Part shown: piece after piece, positions 8,691 through 17,465 of the stretch | Position numbering within the stretch: position 1 is the first letter of the stretch | Layout of the letters: each line of letters starts with the position of its first letter | Assembly: GCF_002933775.1 (NCBI RefSeq) | Contig: NZ_BEWV01000042.1 | Location: 1 to 54,865 of the forward strand | DNA: 54,865 bases | DNA from: Prevotella sp. MGM1 | Lineage (GTDB): Bacteria; Bacteroidota; Bacteroidia; Bacteroidales; Bacteroidaceae | Direction: 5' to 3' | Notes under the pieces: generated by a model | Seen by the model: only the letters and a program-made list of their open reading frames with translations | Databases searched by the model: none | Told to the model about the DNA's origin: nothing | Made by a program: the position numbers and the translations under genes

Positions 8691-9173
8691 TTATAAATAA
8701 ATACCAAATCCTACTCGGAAACCTACAGTACTATAATCACTGTGACTCTTGAAAGACTGATTATAATATATTTCCGGTTCAATTGTTACGGTATGGCTGA
8801 TGAAAAAAGCATAACCCACCTGCAAACTCGGCATAAAATCATCATAATTATTGTTTGAATGCAGATAATTTACAGAGGCTCCTAAATACAATCCGTTCTG
8901 AACTATATAATAACGTGCGCCTGCGCCAAGAGTATAAGCAGCCGGCACGTCTTTTTTCTTATCATAGCCGATCTGTCCCGTTATCATGAAATCTTCACTG
9001 AAAAGATAACCGGCTTTGGCTTGTAAGCCCAAAGAACTTTTTTCTGTTCCGTTATAACTCAGGTTTAGCCCAGACAAAGAAGAGCCTATATACTTCTTAC
9101 CTTGCTCAAATTGCGCATTGGCAGCCATTGTCACAACCAATCCGACAAGCATAAAAACTAATTTCTTTTTCAT
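8691..9173 (-). CDS. Small outer-membrane beta-barrel protein
   Basis: 160 residues with a clear signal peptide (MKKKLVFMLVGLVVTMAANA, cut before QFEQGKK). The mature part is a set of alternating amphipathic strands such as SLGLQAKAGYLFSEDFMITG, YTLGAGARYYIVQNGLYLG and SLQVGYAFFISHTVTIEPEI, ending VGFRVGFGIYL with aromatic/hydrophobic character at the C-terminus. This is the outer-membrane beta-barrel (OMP_b-brl/porin-like) pattern, about eight strands. Its cargo or function is unknown. It starts 11 nt after the cstA family gene stop, suggesting co-transcription. Confidence 0.82.
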   Translation of the reverse strand: MKKKLVFMLVGLVVTMAANAQFEQGKKYIGSSLSGLNLSYNGTEKSSLGLQAKAGYLFSEDFMITGQIGYDKKKDVPAAYTLGAGARYYIVQNGLYLGASVNYLHSNNNYDDFMPSLQVGYAFFISHTVTIEPEIYYNQSFKSHSDYSTVGFRVGFGIYL

Positions 9174-9184
9174 TGTTCTATTAT

Positions 9185-10648
9185 TTAATTTTGTGATTTT
9201 TTATATTTCCCGTACCACATCCTAAACCACACCGTCGCTATCACAAAAACGAGTGTGCCCAAAGCATAAGCTACCTGAGCATCCATATGAAACGCTTGCC
9301 TTGAAGCGAAAAGGAAAGTAGCACATACAGTGGTCATAAATAATGCCGGTATCAATGCTATTATATAACACTTATTCTCCCTTACAAGATATACTGTAAG
9401 TGTCCATAAAGTAAATACAGACAATGCCTGATTGGCCCATCCGAAATATTGCCATATTATATTAAATCCGTCCGGATTGCCAATCTGCCACAACAAAAAC
9501 ATAATAGAAACAACAAACAACGGAACAGAAATATAAAAACGTTGCAATATGTTTTTTTGTCCGATACTGATATTTTCCGCAATAATCAAACGAGCAGATC
9601 TGAAAGCCGTGTCACCACTCGTAATCGGAGCTGCAACAACACCAAGCAGAGCCAACACTCCACCAACAACACCCAACCAATCATTACAAATGATATTCAC
9701 CACGGCTGGAGCCGATGTATGGAACCCCGTTTCTCTCGCTGCCTCCAATACATGATAGCCAGGGGTCGGCTCTCCATAAAAGAAATACATCGACACGGTA
9801 GCCCATATCAACGCTACAATTCCCTCTGTTATCATAGAACCGTAAAAGATCGGACGCCCCATCTTCTCACTCTTCACACAGCGAGCCATCAAGGGACTTT
9901 GTGTAGCGTGAAAACCACTAATTGCGCCACAGGCCACTGTTATAAACAGGCAAGGGAATATATTGTCTGTCCACGATATATCGGTTTTTACAGCCATATT
10001 ATCAAGACCATCCCAAAATTCCGGTAAACGTGGCATCTCGATGAGAAGAATTACCATCAATGCCAACGCCATGAAAAGCAGGGATATGGCAAACAACGGA
10101 TAGATCTTGCCTATCACCTTATCTATAGGCAACATTGTCGCTACCACATAATAAATAAATATTACAAATACCCACATCATGGAAGAACCTCCGATTGACT
10201 CTAGTATCACTGCCGGACTGTACACAAAAACCGTTCCAACCATTATCAACAACAATACCGTGAATACAAGCATTATTTTCTTTGCTGCCTGTCCGAGATA
10301 CTTGCCTACCAAAACAGGAAGACCGCTTCCCCCGTTACGCATAGACAACATTCCACTGAGATAATCATGCGTGGCGCCGGCAAAAATACATCCTAACACT
10401 ATCCAAAGATAACAAGACGGCCCGAATTTAGCCCCCATTATAGCTCCGAAAATAGGTCCTGTACCTGCTATATTGAGAAACTGAATCATGAATATCTTCC
10501 AATTAGGAAGAACAATATAATCTACCCCGTCAGCCTTTGCCACCGCAGGTGTAATCCTGTCGTCCGGACCAAAGACCCTTTCTACGAAACGGCCATAAAA
10601 AAAGTACCCGATTACCAAAGCCGCAAGGCTCAATATAAAAGAAATCAT
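9185..10648 (-). CDS. CstA-family transporter (carbon starvation protein family)
   Basis: 487 residues, almost entirely transmembrane helices. MISFILSLAALVIGYFFYGRFVERVFG, the ...GVDYIVLPNWKIFMIQFLNIAGTGPIFGAI segment and the HDYLSGMLSMRNGGSG loop are characteristic of CstA, whose members carry peptides or pyruvate across the inner membrane. It is about 200 residues shorter than E. coli CstA, as is usual for the short Bacteroidota form. I used ATG 10648, because the promoter element at 10679-10686 lies upstream of it and inside a longer in-frame extension. It heads a five-gene same-strand run down to the C69 peptidase. Confidence 0.9.
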   Translation of the reverse strand: MISFILSLAALVIGYFFYGRFVERVFGPDDRITPAVAKADGVDYIVLPNWKIFMIQFLNIAGTGPIFGAIMGAKFGPSCYLWIVLGCIFAGATHDYLSGMLSMRNGGSGLPVLVGKYLGQAAKKIMLVFTVLLLIMVGTVFVYSPAVILESIGGSSMMWVFVIFIYYVVATMLPIDKVIGKIYPLFAISLLFMALALMVILLIEMPRLPEFWDGLDNMAVKTDISWTDNIFPCLFITVACGAISGFHATQSPLMARCVKSEKMGRPIFYGSMITEGIVALIWATVSMYFFYGEPTPGYHVLEAARETGFHTSAPAVVNIICNDWLGVVGGVLALLGVVAAPITSGDTAFRSARLIIAENISIGQKNILQRFYISVPLFVVSIMFLLWQIGNPDGFNIIWQYFGWANQALSVFTLWTLTVYLVRENKCYIIALIPALFMTTVCATFLFASRQAFHMDAQVAYALGTLVFVIATVWFRMWYGKYKKSQN

Positions 10649-10678
10649 ATTATCGGTTTTTATTTTAAAATCTTCATG

Positions 10679-10686
10679 CAAAAGTA
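10679..10686 (-). promoter_or_regulatory. -7 promoter element for the cstA run
   Basis: Minus strand reads TACTTTTG, matching TAnnTTTG, 31 nt upstream of the ATG. No clear -33 TTTG is visible. It is divergent from the GHL10 promoter. Confidence 0.6.
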
Positions 10687-10695
10687 AGTATTTAA

Positions 10696-10726
10696 TTTGA
10701 GATATAAAAAAATAATGATAACTTTG
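10696..10726 (+). promoter_or_regulatory. Promoter of GHL10 glycosidase gene
   Basis: TTTG at 10696-10699 and TAACTTTG at 10719-10726, spaced 19 nt, match the Bacteroides -33/-7 consensus. The ATG is 18 nt further on. Confidence 0.75.
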
Positions 10727-10744
10727 CGCCAAAATACTTTAAAC

Positions 10745-12430
10745 ATGAAAGTTTTAAAACGTATATATAAATACATAGCTATAATATCACTCTTTTTTTC
10801 TATCTCTCAATTATCGGCCAATGCACATATCCCGTCACCCAAACACGAGGTGCGGGCAGTATGGCTCACAACAATAGGAGGGCTTGACTGGCCGCACTCT
10901 TATGCACGGTCGGAAAACTCAGTGAAAATACAAAAGAAGGAGTTATGCGACATTCTTGACAAATTGAAAAAAGCAAACATAAATACCGTTCTGCTACAAA
11001 CACGTATACGAGGAACCGTCATTTATCCATCGGCATACGAACCATGGGACGGTTCTATGTCAGGTATTCCCGGGCTTTCACCTGGATATGACCCATTGGC
11101 ATTCGCCATAGACGAATGCCACAAACGGGGAATGGAGCTACACGCATGGGTTGTCACCATCCCCATAGGAAGATGGAACAACACCGGGTGCAAAAAATTG
11201 AGATATAAATATCCGAACATGATAAAAAGAATAGGTGATGAAGGATACATAAACCCCGAACACCCACAAGCCGGTCCATACATAGCAGATATATGCGGTG
11301 AGATTACAGAAAACTATGACATAGACGGGATACACCTGGATTACATCAGATATCCTGAAACATGGAACAGGAAAATCAATCGCAGACAAGGCAGAGAATA
11401 TATAACCGGTATTGTGAAAATGATACATAACAGGGTGAAAGGAAGAAAACCATGGGTTAAAATAAGCTGCTCACCAATAGGAAAATTTGATGATTTGACA
11501 AGATATAGAAGTCACGGCTGGAATGCTTATACCACAGTATGCCAAGATGCACAAGGCTGGTTACAAGACGGATTTATGGACGAATTATTCCCGATGATAT
11601 ACTTTAAAGGCAACCAGTTTTATCCGTTTGCCCTTGACTGGAAAGAGAACGGTAATGGGCGAATAATCTGCGCAGGATTAGGCATTTATTTCATGTCTGA
11701 TAAAGAAAAAGATTGGGATGTTGAGTTGTTTAAAAGAAAGATGAATGTATTAAGAGCAAACGGAATGGGACATGCATTCTTCCGCTCACGTTTCTTCACG
11801 GAAAATATCAAAGGAATATATGATCTTACTTCCGATGAAATCGATAAAAATCCAGCGTTGATACCACCGATGACATGGCAATGGAATGTTAAACCGTCCG
11901 CACCGTCGTCCATGACCATTACCAATACAAAAACAGGATATCTCATCTGTTGGAACGGTGCCAAAGACATGTCAGACGGTACTTACCTATCTTATAACAT
12001 ATATTCATCTCCTTCATATCCCGTAGACATCGATGATGCAAGAAACATCATTGCTACACGATACTTGAAACAAGAAATATTCATAGCTCACGAAAGAAAC
12101 AAAAGACCACGATATTATGCTGTAACAGCCATGGACAGGTACGGTAATGAAAGCCAGCCTATAAGCATTCCCCCAAAAACAACAAAAGAAAACAGAAGTT
12201 ATTTACTAAAAAACGATGGCAAGACACTAAGTGTACCCCCAAAAACAAACATTCTATCGGCTGATTATCTGATAATTGAAACACTTCAGGGAGGAATTGT
12301 TGCAACAAGACCGTATATCGATGAAACCGCCGATATTTCAGATCTTTCGGAAGGAATGTACGTTCTAAGGTCGTTAGGTCAAAAAGGCATAACTCACAGA
12401 CTTGGAACATTCATAATAAAACGGCATTAA
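10745..12430 (+). CDS. Secreted GHL10 (DUF187) family glycoside hydrolase
   Basis: 561 residues. A signal peptide (LKRIYKYIAIISLFFSISQL to about residue 27, cut near SANA) is followed by EVRAVWLTTIGGLDWP, the hallmark opening of the GHL10 TIM barrel. Other barrel motifs are NTVLLQTRIRGTVIYPSAYEPW, HAWVVTIP, DGIHLDYIRYP (with acidic catalytic-region residues) and MDELFPMIYF. Residues about 395-490 look like a fibronectin-III-type beta domain and the C-terminus may be a sorting or accessory domain. Expected role is hydrolysis of a glycan in the periplasm or on the surface; substrate unknown. ATG 10745 is used because the promoter lies just upstream. Confidence 0.85.
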   Translation: MKVLKRIYKYIAIISLFFSISQLSANAHIPSPKHEVRAVWLTTIGGLDWPHSYARSENSVKIQKKELCDILDKLKKANINTVLLQTRIRGTVIYPSAYEPWDGSMSGIPGLSPGYDPLAFAIDECHKRGMELHAWVVTIPIGRWNNTGCKKLRYKYPNMIKRIGDEGYINPEHPQAGPYIADICGEITENYDIDGIHLDYIRYPETWNRKINRRQGREYITGIVKMIHNRVKGRKPWVKISCSPIGKFDDLTRYRSHGWNAYTTVCQDAQGWLQDGFMDELFPMIYFKGNQFYPFALDWKENGNGRIICAGLGIYFMSDKEKDWDVELFKRKMNVLRANGMGHAFFRSRFFTENIKGIYDLTSDEIDKNPALIPPMTWQWNVKPSAPSSMTITNTKTGYLICWNGAKDMSDGTYLSYNIYSSPSYPVDIDDARNIIATRYLKQEIFIAHERNKRPRYYAVTAMDRYGNESQPISIPPKTTKENRSYLLKNDGKTLSVPPKTNILSADYLIIETLQGGIVATRPYIDETADISDLSEGMYVLRSLGQKGITHRLGTFIIKRH

Positions 12431-12741
12431 TCTTATAAATTAAGAATCAGAAATAAAGACGATACTAAATAAAATGCGAAGAGCGGATAAATGTAATGCG
12501 AAAACCCCGATTAAAATACAAAAAGGCTTAATCATGGTGTTACATAGATGACAAATCTCAAGCCATACTTATTGTTCCGCAGACTGATTATATTAATGTA
12601 TATCGAAAGAATAAGATAGCTTTTTATAAAAAAAATCCAAATTTATTTCCTTTTACCGCTGAAAATCAGTATATTTGCACTCCAATTAACGAAAAAGGGA
12701 TAAAATATTATAAATAATTCAGATATTCACAAACAATTAAA
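12431..12741. other. 311-bp gap; only the HU promoter recognised
   Basis: No open frame, hairpin or repeat of note was seen except the promoter for the HU gene at its right end. AAT-GCGAA occurs twice (near 12474 and 12497), but with no further structure. Confidence 0.5.
12670..12677 (+). promoter_or_regulatory. -7 promoter element for HU gene
   Basis: TATATTTG matches TAnnTTTG exactly, giving a leader of about 60 nt. The -33 region has no clear TTTG. Confidence 0.6.
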
Positions 12742-13017
12742 ATGACTAAAGCAGATATCATAAACAAGATTGTAGCAGATACCGGATTGGCTAAAAAAGA
12801 CGTTGCAACTACAATTGAAGCCTTTATGGAAGAAATACGACAAAGCTTGACAGAAAAAAAAGAAGATGTATTCCTTAGAGGCTTTGGCAGTTTTATTGTT
12901 AAGCACCGTGCACAAAAGACAGCCCGTAACATTTCAAAGAATACAACCATAGTCATTGAGGCTCATGATTACCCCGGATTTAAGCCGGCAAAGAGTTTCA
13001 TTGAAAAAATGAAATAA
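12742..13017 (+). CDS. HU-family DNA-binding protein
   Basis: 91 residues, standard HU length. MTKADIINKIVADTGLAKKDV is the N-terminal helix pair; EDVFLRGFGSFIVKHRAQKTARNISKNTTIVI is the beta-arm with the conserved GFGSF and R-x-x-R-N. AHDYPGFKPAKSFIEKMK is the C-terminal helix. It packages and bends DNA. It is followed at 38 nt by the 29-residue basic protein and then RNase G, an order I recognise as common in this phylum. Confidence 0.95.
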   Translation: MTKADIINKIVADTGLAKKDVATTIEAFMEEIRQSLTEKKEDVFLRGFGSFIVKHRAQKTARNISKNTTIVIEAHDYPGFKPAKSFIEKMK

Positions 13018-13055
13018 TCAAACATTTAATAATAATCAAATTAAAATCTTAAGCT

Positions 13056-13145
13056 ATGCCAAGCGGAAAAAAGAAAAAGGGCCACAAGATGGCAACTCAC
13101 AAGCGTAAAAAGAGATTGAGAAAGAACAGACACAAGAGCAAATAA
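13056..13145 (+). CDS. 29-residue basic protein, AURKAIP1/COX24 (bS22/mS38-like) type
   Basis: ATG 13056 to TAA 13145 encodes MPSGKKKKGHKMATHKRKKR followed by LRKNRHKSK. More than half the residues are Lys, Arg or His. The HKMATHKRKKRLRKNRHK pattern matches the COX24_C/AURKAIP1 consensus (a Lys/His start, then K-R-K-R and R-x-x-R), shared with the small ribosomal proteins mS38 of mitochondria and bS22 of actinobacteria. I infer a small-subunit ribosomal protein; that is not proven here. It is easily missed because it is short. Confidence 0.75.
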   Translation: MPSGKKKKGHKMATHKRKKRLRKNRHKSK

Positions 13146-13185
13146 GCAGAGCTTGATTGCAAGTCTATTCAAAAAAGAAATGAGA

Positions 13186-13234
13186 GGAGTGTGTCAATAA
13201 AGTTCATCAGAACTTTGGCACACCCTTTCTATTT
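13186..13234 (+). terminator. Hairpin between the small basic protein and rng
   Basis: AAAGTTC at 13199-13205 pairs with GAACTTT at 13210-13216, and GTGTG at 13189-13193 with CACAC at 13219-13223, with an internal loop. A T-rich stretch follows. It may end the HU/small-protein mRNA or act as a processing site ahead of RNase G. Confidence 0.55.
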
Positions 13235-13269
13235 AAGAAACAGACGAGAATTACAAGAAACAAGAAGAA

Positions 13270-14844
13270 ATGACAAGCGAAGTAATTATTGATGTACAGC
13301 CCAAAGAGATCTCCATCGCTTTACTTGAAGACAAAAGCCTGGTGGAATATCAGAACGAGACACGTTCCGCATCTTTCTCCGTAGGCAACATCTATGTGGC
13401 AAAAGTAAGAAAACTGATGCCCGGGCTAAACGCATGTTTCGTAGACGTGGGATTTGAGCGAGATGCTTTCTTGCATTACCTTGATTTAGGTTCTCAATTT
13501 AACTCATACGAAAAGTATCTCAAACAAGTACAAAGCGACAGAAAAAGACTTTATCCGATATCAAAGGCATCAAGACTGCCTGACCTTAAAAAGGACGGAA
13601 GCGTACAAACGGCCCTAAAAGTAGGACAGGAAGTGATGGTACAGATTGTCAAAGAACCAATATCCACAAAGGGACCGCGTCTGACATGCGAACTTAGTTT
13701 TGCCGGACGATATATTGTCTTGATACCATTTAATGATAAAGTCTCTGTTTCCTCAAAAATTAAAAAAGGCGAAGAACGAGCAAGGCTCAAGCAACTCATC
13801 CAAAGCATAAAACCCAAGAACTTTGGAGTTATTGTGCGTACCTCTGCCGAGGGTAAACGAGTTGCGGAACTGGATACAGAATTAAAGATTTTGCTTAAAC
13901 GTTGGGAAGATGCCATAACAAAAGTGCAGAAAACCACCGTACGCCCGCAAGTTGTATTTGAAGAAACAGGGAGAGCCGTCGCTCTATTGCGAGATTTATT
14001 CAATCCCACTTATGATGGCATTTATGTCAATGACACGGAGATTTTCAGCCAAATAAGAGATTATGTCGGGTTAATAGCCCCTGACAAAGTAGACATTGTA
14101 AAACAATATAATGGGCAAGTGCCCATTTTCGACAATTTCAATGTCACAAAGCAAATTAAATCCGCTTTTGGAAGAACCGTAAATTACAAGCGTGGCGCTT
14201 ATCTCATCATTGAACATACAGAAGCCTTACACGTAGTGGATGTCAACAGCGGCAACAGGACAAGAGCTGAAAACGGACAAGAGGCAAATGCGCTTGAAGT
14301 AAACCTCGGTGCCGCCGATGAACTGGCACGCCAACTACGCTTACGCGATATGGGAGGTATAATTGTTGTCGATTTCATTGACATGAACCTTGCAGAAGAC
14401 AGACAAATGCTCTATGAGCGCATGTGTAAAAACATGCAAAAAGACAGAGCAAGGCATAATATACTGCCGCTAAGCAAGTTCGGACTGATGCAAATCACCC
14501 GCCAAAGAGTGCGTCCGGCAATGGATGTTAACGTGGAAGAGACATGCCCGACATGTTTCGGACGCGGCAAAATAAAATCAAGCATACTGTTTACAGATCA
14601 ATTGGAGAGTAAAATTGACCGTTTAGTCAATAAGATAGGTATCAAGAAACTGTATCTTCATGTACATCCGTATGTAGCCGCCTACATAAATCAAGGATTA
14701 GTTTCCATGAAAAGAAAATGGCAAATTAAATATGGCCTGGGAATAAATGTTGTTCCATCACAAAAGATGGCTTTCCTTCAATATGAATTCTATGACAAAA
14801 ACAAAGAATTCATCGATATGAAAGAAGAAATAGAGATACAGTAG
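13270..14844 (+). CDS. rng: Ribonuclease E/G family endoribonuclease
   Basis: 524 residues, RNase G length, with no long C-terminal degradosome tail. Residues 37-125 form an S1-like RNA-binding domain (NIYVAKVRKLMPGLNACFVDVGFERDAF). The catalytic region contains VDVNSGNR and GGIIVVDFIDM, with the two acidic residues that bind magnesium in the family. TCPTCFGRG gives the CPxCxGxG zinc-link used for dimer formation. It cleaves single-stranded RNA in rRNA maturation and mRNA decay. It is encoded after HU and the small basic protein, with a hairpin between. Confidence 0.94.
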   Translation: MTSEVIIDVQPKEISIALLEDKSLVEYQNETRSASFSVGNIYVAKVRKLMPGLNACFVDVGFERDAFLHYLDLGSQFNSYEKYLKQVQSDRKRLYPISKASRLPDLKKDGSVQTALKVGQEVMVQIVKEPISTKGPRLTCELSFAGRYIVLIPFNDKVSVSSKIKKGEERARLKQLIQSIKPKNFGVIVRTSAEGKRVAELDTELKILLKRWEDAITKVQKTTVRPQVVFEETGRAVALLRDLFNPTYDGIYVNDTEIFSQIRDYVGLIAPDKVDIVKQYNGQVPIFDNFNVTKQIKSAFGRTVNYKRGAYLIIEHTEALHVVDVNSGNRTRAENGQEANALEVNLGAADELARQLRLRDMGGIIVVDFIDMNLAEDRQMLYERMCKNMQKDRARHNILPLSKFGLMQITRQRVRPAMDVNVEETCPTCFGRGKIKSSILFTDQLESKIDRLVNKIGIKKLYLHVHPYVAAYINQGLVSMKRKWQIKYGLGINVVPSQKMAFLQYEFYDKNKEFIDMKEEIEIQ

Positions 14845-14851
14845 TAAATAT

Positions 14852-14891
14852 AAAAACACGGGAATACAATTAGTTATTTCCGTGTTTTTTT
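14852..14891 (+). terminator. Rho-independent terminator of rng
   Basis: Stem 14852-14864 pairs with 14877-14889, with one G-T wobble, and is followed by a run of T to 14891. Confidence 0.85.
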
Positions 14892-14944
14892 GTATTTCAC
14901 AGATATTTTTATTTATTTTGCATTGTAACACAAAAAATACCGAA

Positions 14945-16126
14945 ATGAATACCATAAAAACCACTTTCTGGATTTTTCTGTTCCTGACTTTCTATACATA
15001 CATAGGATATGGGATTATACTTTATGTCATCATAAGAATAAAGAGAATAATAATCCAAAAACAAAAGCAAATTCTACAATCAGAAACCGACCTTCCGGAA
15101 GTGACAATGCTTATATGCGCATATAACGAGCAAAATATCGTAAAAATGAAAATGGAAAACATTGGCGCATTGGATTACCCAAAAGACAAACTGCATATCA
15201 TGTGGGCCACAGATGGAAGTACAGACTCAACCAATGAATACCTGAAAGCATATCCAAGCATTCAAATTACATTCCATCCAGAACGGCGCGGCAAAACAGC
15301 CGCAATGAACAGAGCCATACCAAAGATACAGACAGGCATTATAATCATGACCGATGCCAACACAATGATAAATCCCGGAGCGATAAAAGAAATTGTACGC
15401 CTATTCAATGACCCGTCAGTAGGATGCGTGGCAGGAGAGAAACGTGTAATGGCAAGAAATAACGAACATACCGCCGCAAAGGGAGAAGGCCTATACTGGA
15501 AATATGAAAGCACTTTGAAACGATGGGATTACGAATTATACTCGGCAATGGGAGCCGCCGGTGAGTTATGCGCCATAAGAAAAGAATTATTTGACCCGAT
15601 ACCTGAGGATACGTTGCTTGACGATTTCATCCTTTCCATGGGCATGACAGTAAAGGGATACCGCATTGCATACACCCCATACGCCTATGCGTTTGAATAT
15701 GGTTCGGCAAACATTGAAGAAGAGTCTAAAAGAAAAAGAAGAATTGCGGCAGGCGGATTACAAAGCATCTGGCGTCTGAAAAACTTGATGAATCCCATTA
15801 AATATCCGATAGTAGCATTCCAATTTATTTCCCACAGAGTCCTAAGATGGAGCATCACGCCCATAGCCTTGTTCACATTGATACCCCTTAACACGATATT
15901 GGTCTTCTCAAAAGCCGGAACTATATACACTATTATCTGGGTCTTACAGATAATGTTTTATGCGGCAGCTTTCGGAGGATATCTGTCAGATACACAAGGA
16001 CGTAGAAACAGAATACTATATGTTCCGTATTACTTTATGTTCATGAATATCAATGTATTCCATGGCATTCGGTATCTGTTCACACACAAAAACACCGGAG
16101 TATGGGAAAAAGTGAGAAGAGGGTAA
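14945..16126 (+). CDS. Membrane-embedded family 2 glycosyltransferase
   Basis: 393 residues. An N-terminal helix (about 8-32, FWIFLFLTFYTYIGYGIILYV) is followed by a GT-A domain: VTMLICAYNEQN, TDGSTDSTN and the acidic MTDANTM metal-binding motif, then GAAGELCAIRKELFDP and DTLLDDFILSMGMTVKGYRI. Two or three further helices lie between about 300 and 365. It resembles transferases that build surface or exopolysaccharide; donor and acceptor are unknown. A usual QxxRW motif is only weakly represented by RRIAAGGLQSIWRL. An ATG at 14945 is used; TTATTTTG just upstream is a weak promoter match. Confidence 0.83.
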   Translation: MNTIKTTFWIFLFLTFYTYIGYGIILYVIIRIKRIIIQKQKQILQSETDLPEVTMLICAYNEQNIVKMKMENIGALDYPKDKLHIMWATDGSTDSTNEYLKAYPSIQITFHPERRGKTAAMNRAIPKIQTGIIIMTDANTMINPGAIKEIVRLFNDPSVGCVAGEKRVMARNNEHTAAKGEGLYWKYESTLKRWDYELYSAMGAAGELCAIRKELFDPIPEDTLLDDFILSMGMTVKGYRIAYTPYAYAFEYGSANIEEESKRKRRIAAGGLQSIWRLKNLMNPIKYPIVAFQFISHRVLRWSITPIALFTLIPLNTILVFSKAGTIYTIIWVLQIMFYAAAFGGYLSDTQGRRNRILYVPYYFMFMNINVFHGIRYLFTHKNTGVWEKVRRG

Positions 16127-16167
16127 AATATATTATATATGACCATCATTAATTCTATTTTTTGTCG

Positions 16168-16175
16168 TATCTTTG
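16168..16175 (+). promoter_or_regulatory. -7 promoter element for hybrid kinase gene
   Basis: TATCTTTG matches TAnnTTTG, 13 nt before the ATG at 16189. No -33 TTTG at the right spacing. Confidence 0.6.
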
Positions 16176-16188
16176 TCTCTACTAAACG

Positions 16189-17454
16189 ATGAATAAAGAT
16201 ATGGAGAAATATGAACCGGATTTTTTTCTGCAAAAGCTTGCGATATTGGAAGACAGACTCCAAAAAGCATTGGCAGAAAAAGAAAAGGCCGAATACGAAC
16301 TGAAAAAATGCAAAGACAGTATTCTTAAAGCTGAGAATGCCAGCAAAATGAAATCATTGTTCCTTGCAAACATGAGCCATGAAATTCGTACTCCATTAAA
16401 TGCCATAGAAGGTTTTTCCAGGATCATAGCTGAAACGGAATCCATGGAAGAGCGCATGCAATTTCTTGAAATAATAGAAAGCAATAACAGCAGACTAGGT
16501 TTTCTAATAAACGAGATACTTGATCTTTCACGAGTTGAGGCCGGAGAAATTACAATAAAAAAATCCCATACGGATTTAGATGAATTATGCAAGAGCATAA
16601 AACATATTTTTAAATTCAAAATAACAGAGTGTGTTAAACTCATGATAGACACTCCCACTGAATCTATCATGCTCAATACCGATGCAAACAGACTTACACA
16701 GGTTTTTTCAAACCTTATAAACAACGCAATAAAACATACAAAACAAGGAGCTATAACATTCGGTTACAGACCGGTTGACAACCGCAATAAAATCCGATTC
16801 TATGTAAAAGATACGGGAGACGGTATATCGTCGAAAGACATAGACCATATATTTCAAGCATACGTATCAAAAGATGCTGAAACACACTATAACAGCTTCG
16901 GACTAGGACTCCCGCTAAGTAAGATCATAATTGAGAAAATGGGCGGACAAATATATGCTGAATCACATATTGGAAAAGGCTCAACGTTCTACTTCACCCT
17001 ACCCTTTGACGGCTTTTTCCGCAATATAAAGAAAATGTCAACCACAACTTCCGTTACAAGAACATTGCGAATGGATGCTAACGGAGGAACAAATAAAATG
17101 AAACTAATCCTTATTGCCGAAGATGAGGATTGCAATTATGAGCTCTTGAAAAAGATTTTATCCAAGCGCTACAGACTTATACGGGCAAGGAACGGTATCG
17201 AAGCTGTCACTCTAAACGAGGAAGAAACACCCGACTTGATACTCATGGATATACGAATGCCGGAAATGAACGGCCTGGATGCCACACGGATCATAAAAGA
17301 GATAAACATGAATATTCCGGTCATCGCACTAAGTGCATATGCCTTTGATGAACAAATTAAAGACGCAATGAGCGCCGGATGCAATGAATTTATCCCCAAA
17401 CCGATACACATCGAGCATCTTATTAAAACGATAATTAAATACTTAAACGAATAA
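16189..17454 (+). CDS. Soluble hybrid histidine kinase, HK followed by receiver domain
   Basis: 421 residues with no transmembrane helix. Residues 15-50 form a coiled coil. HisKA has the H-box NMSHEIRTPLN with His64 as the phosphoacceptor. HATPase_c follows with N-box NLINNAIKH, G-boxes DTGDGIS and FGLGLPLSK. A C-terminal receiver domain (about 300-421) has ILIAEDED, LILMDIRMPEMNG with Asp354, and KP. So signal passes to an attached receiver; the output protein is not here. The absence of a sensor or membrane domain means the input is cytosolic or comes through a partner. Confidence 0.92.
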   Translation: MNKDMEKYEPDFFLQKLAILEDRLQKALAEKEKAEYELKKCKDSILKAENASKMKSLFLANMSHEIRTPLNAIEGFSRIIAETESMEERMQFLEIIESNNSRLGFLINEILDLSRVEAGEITIKKSHTDLDELCKSIKHIFKFKITECVKLMIDTPTESIMLNTDANRLTQVFSNLINNAIKHTKQGAITFGYRPVDNRNKIRFYVKDTGDGISSKDIDHIFQAYVSKDAETHYNSFGLGLPLSKIIIEKMGGQIYAESHIGKGSTFYFTLPFDGFFRNIKKMSTTTSVTRTLRMDANGGTNKMKLILIAEDEDCNYELLKKILSKRYRLIRARNGIEAVTLNEEETPDLILMDIRMPEMNGLDATRIIKEINMNIPVIALSAYAFDEQIKDAMSAGCNEFIPKPIHIEHLIKTIIKYLNE

Positions 17455-17465
17455 CCAATCTGAAT

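Noticed and set aside
10649..10732. 28-residue extension of the CstA-family protein
   Set aside because: It contains the promoter element and overlaps the divergent promoter region.
14911..14922. Promoter for the glycosyltransferase
   Set aside because: TTATTTTG departs from TAnnTTTG and there is no -33 match, so it was not listed as a feature.
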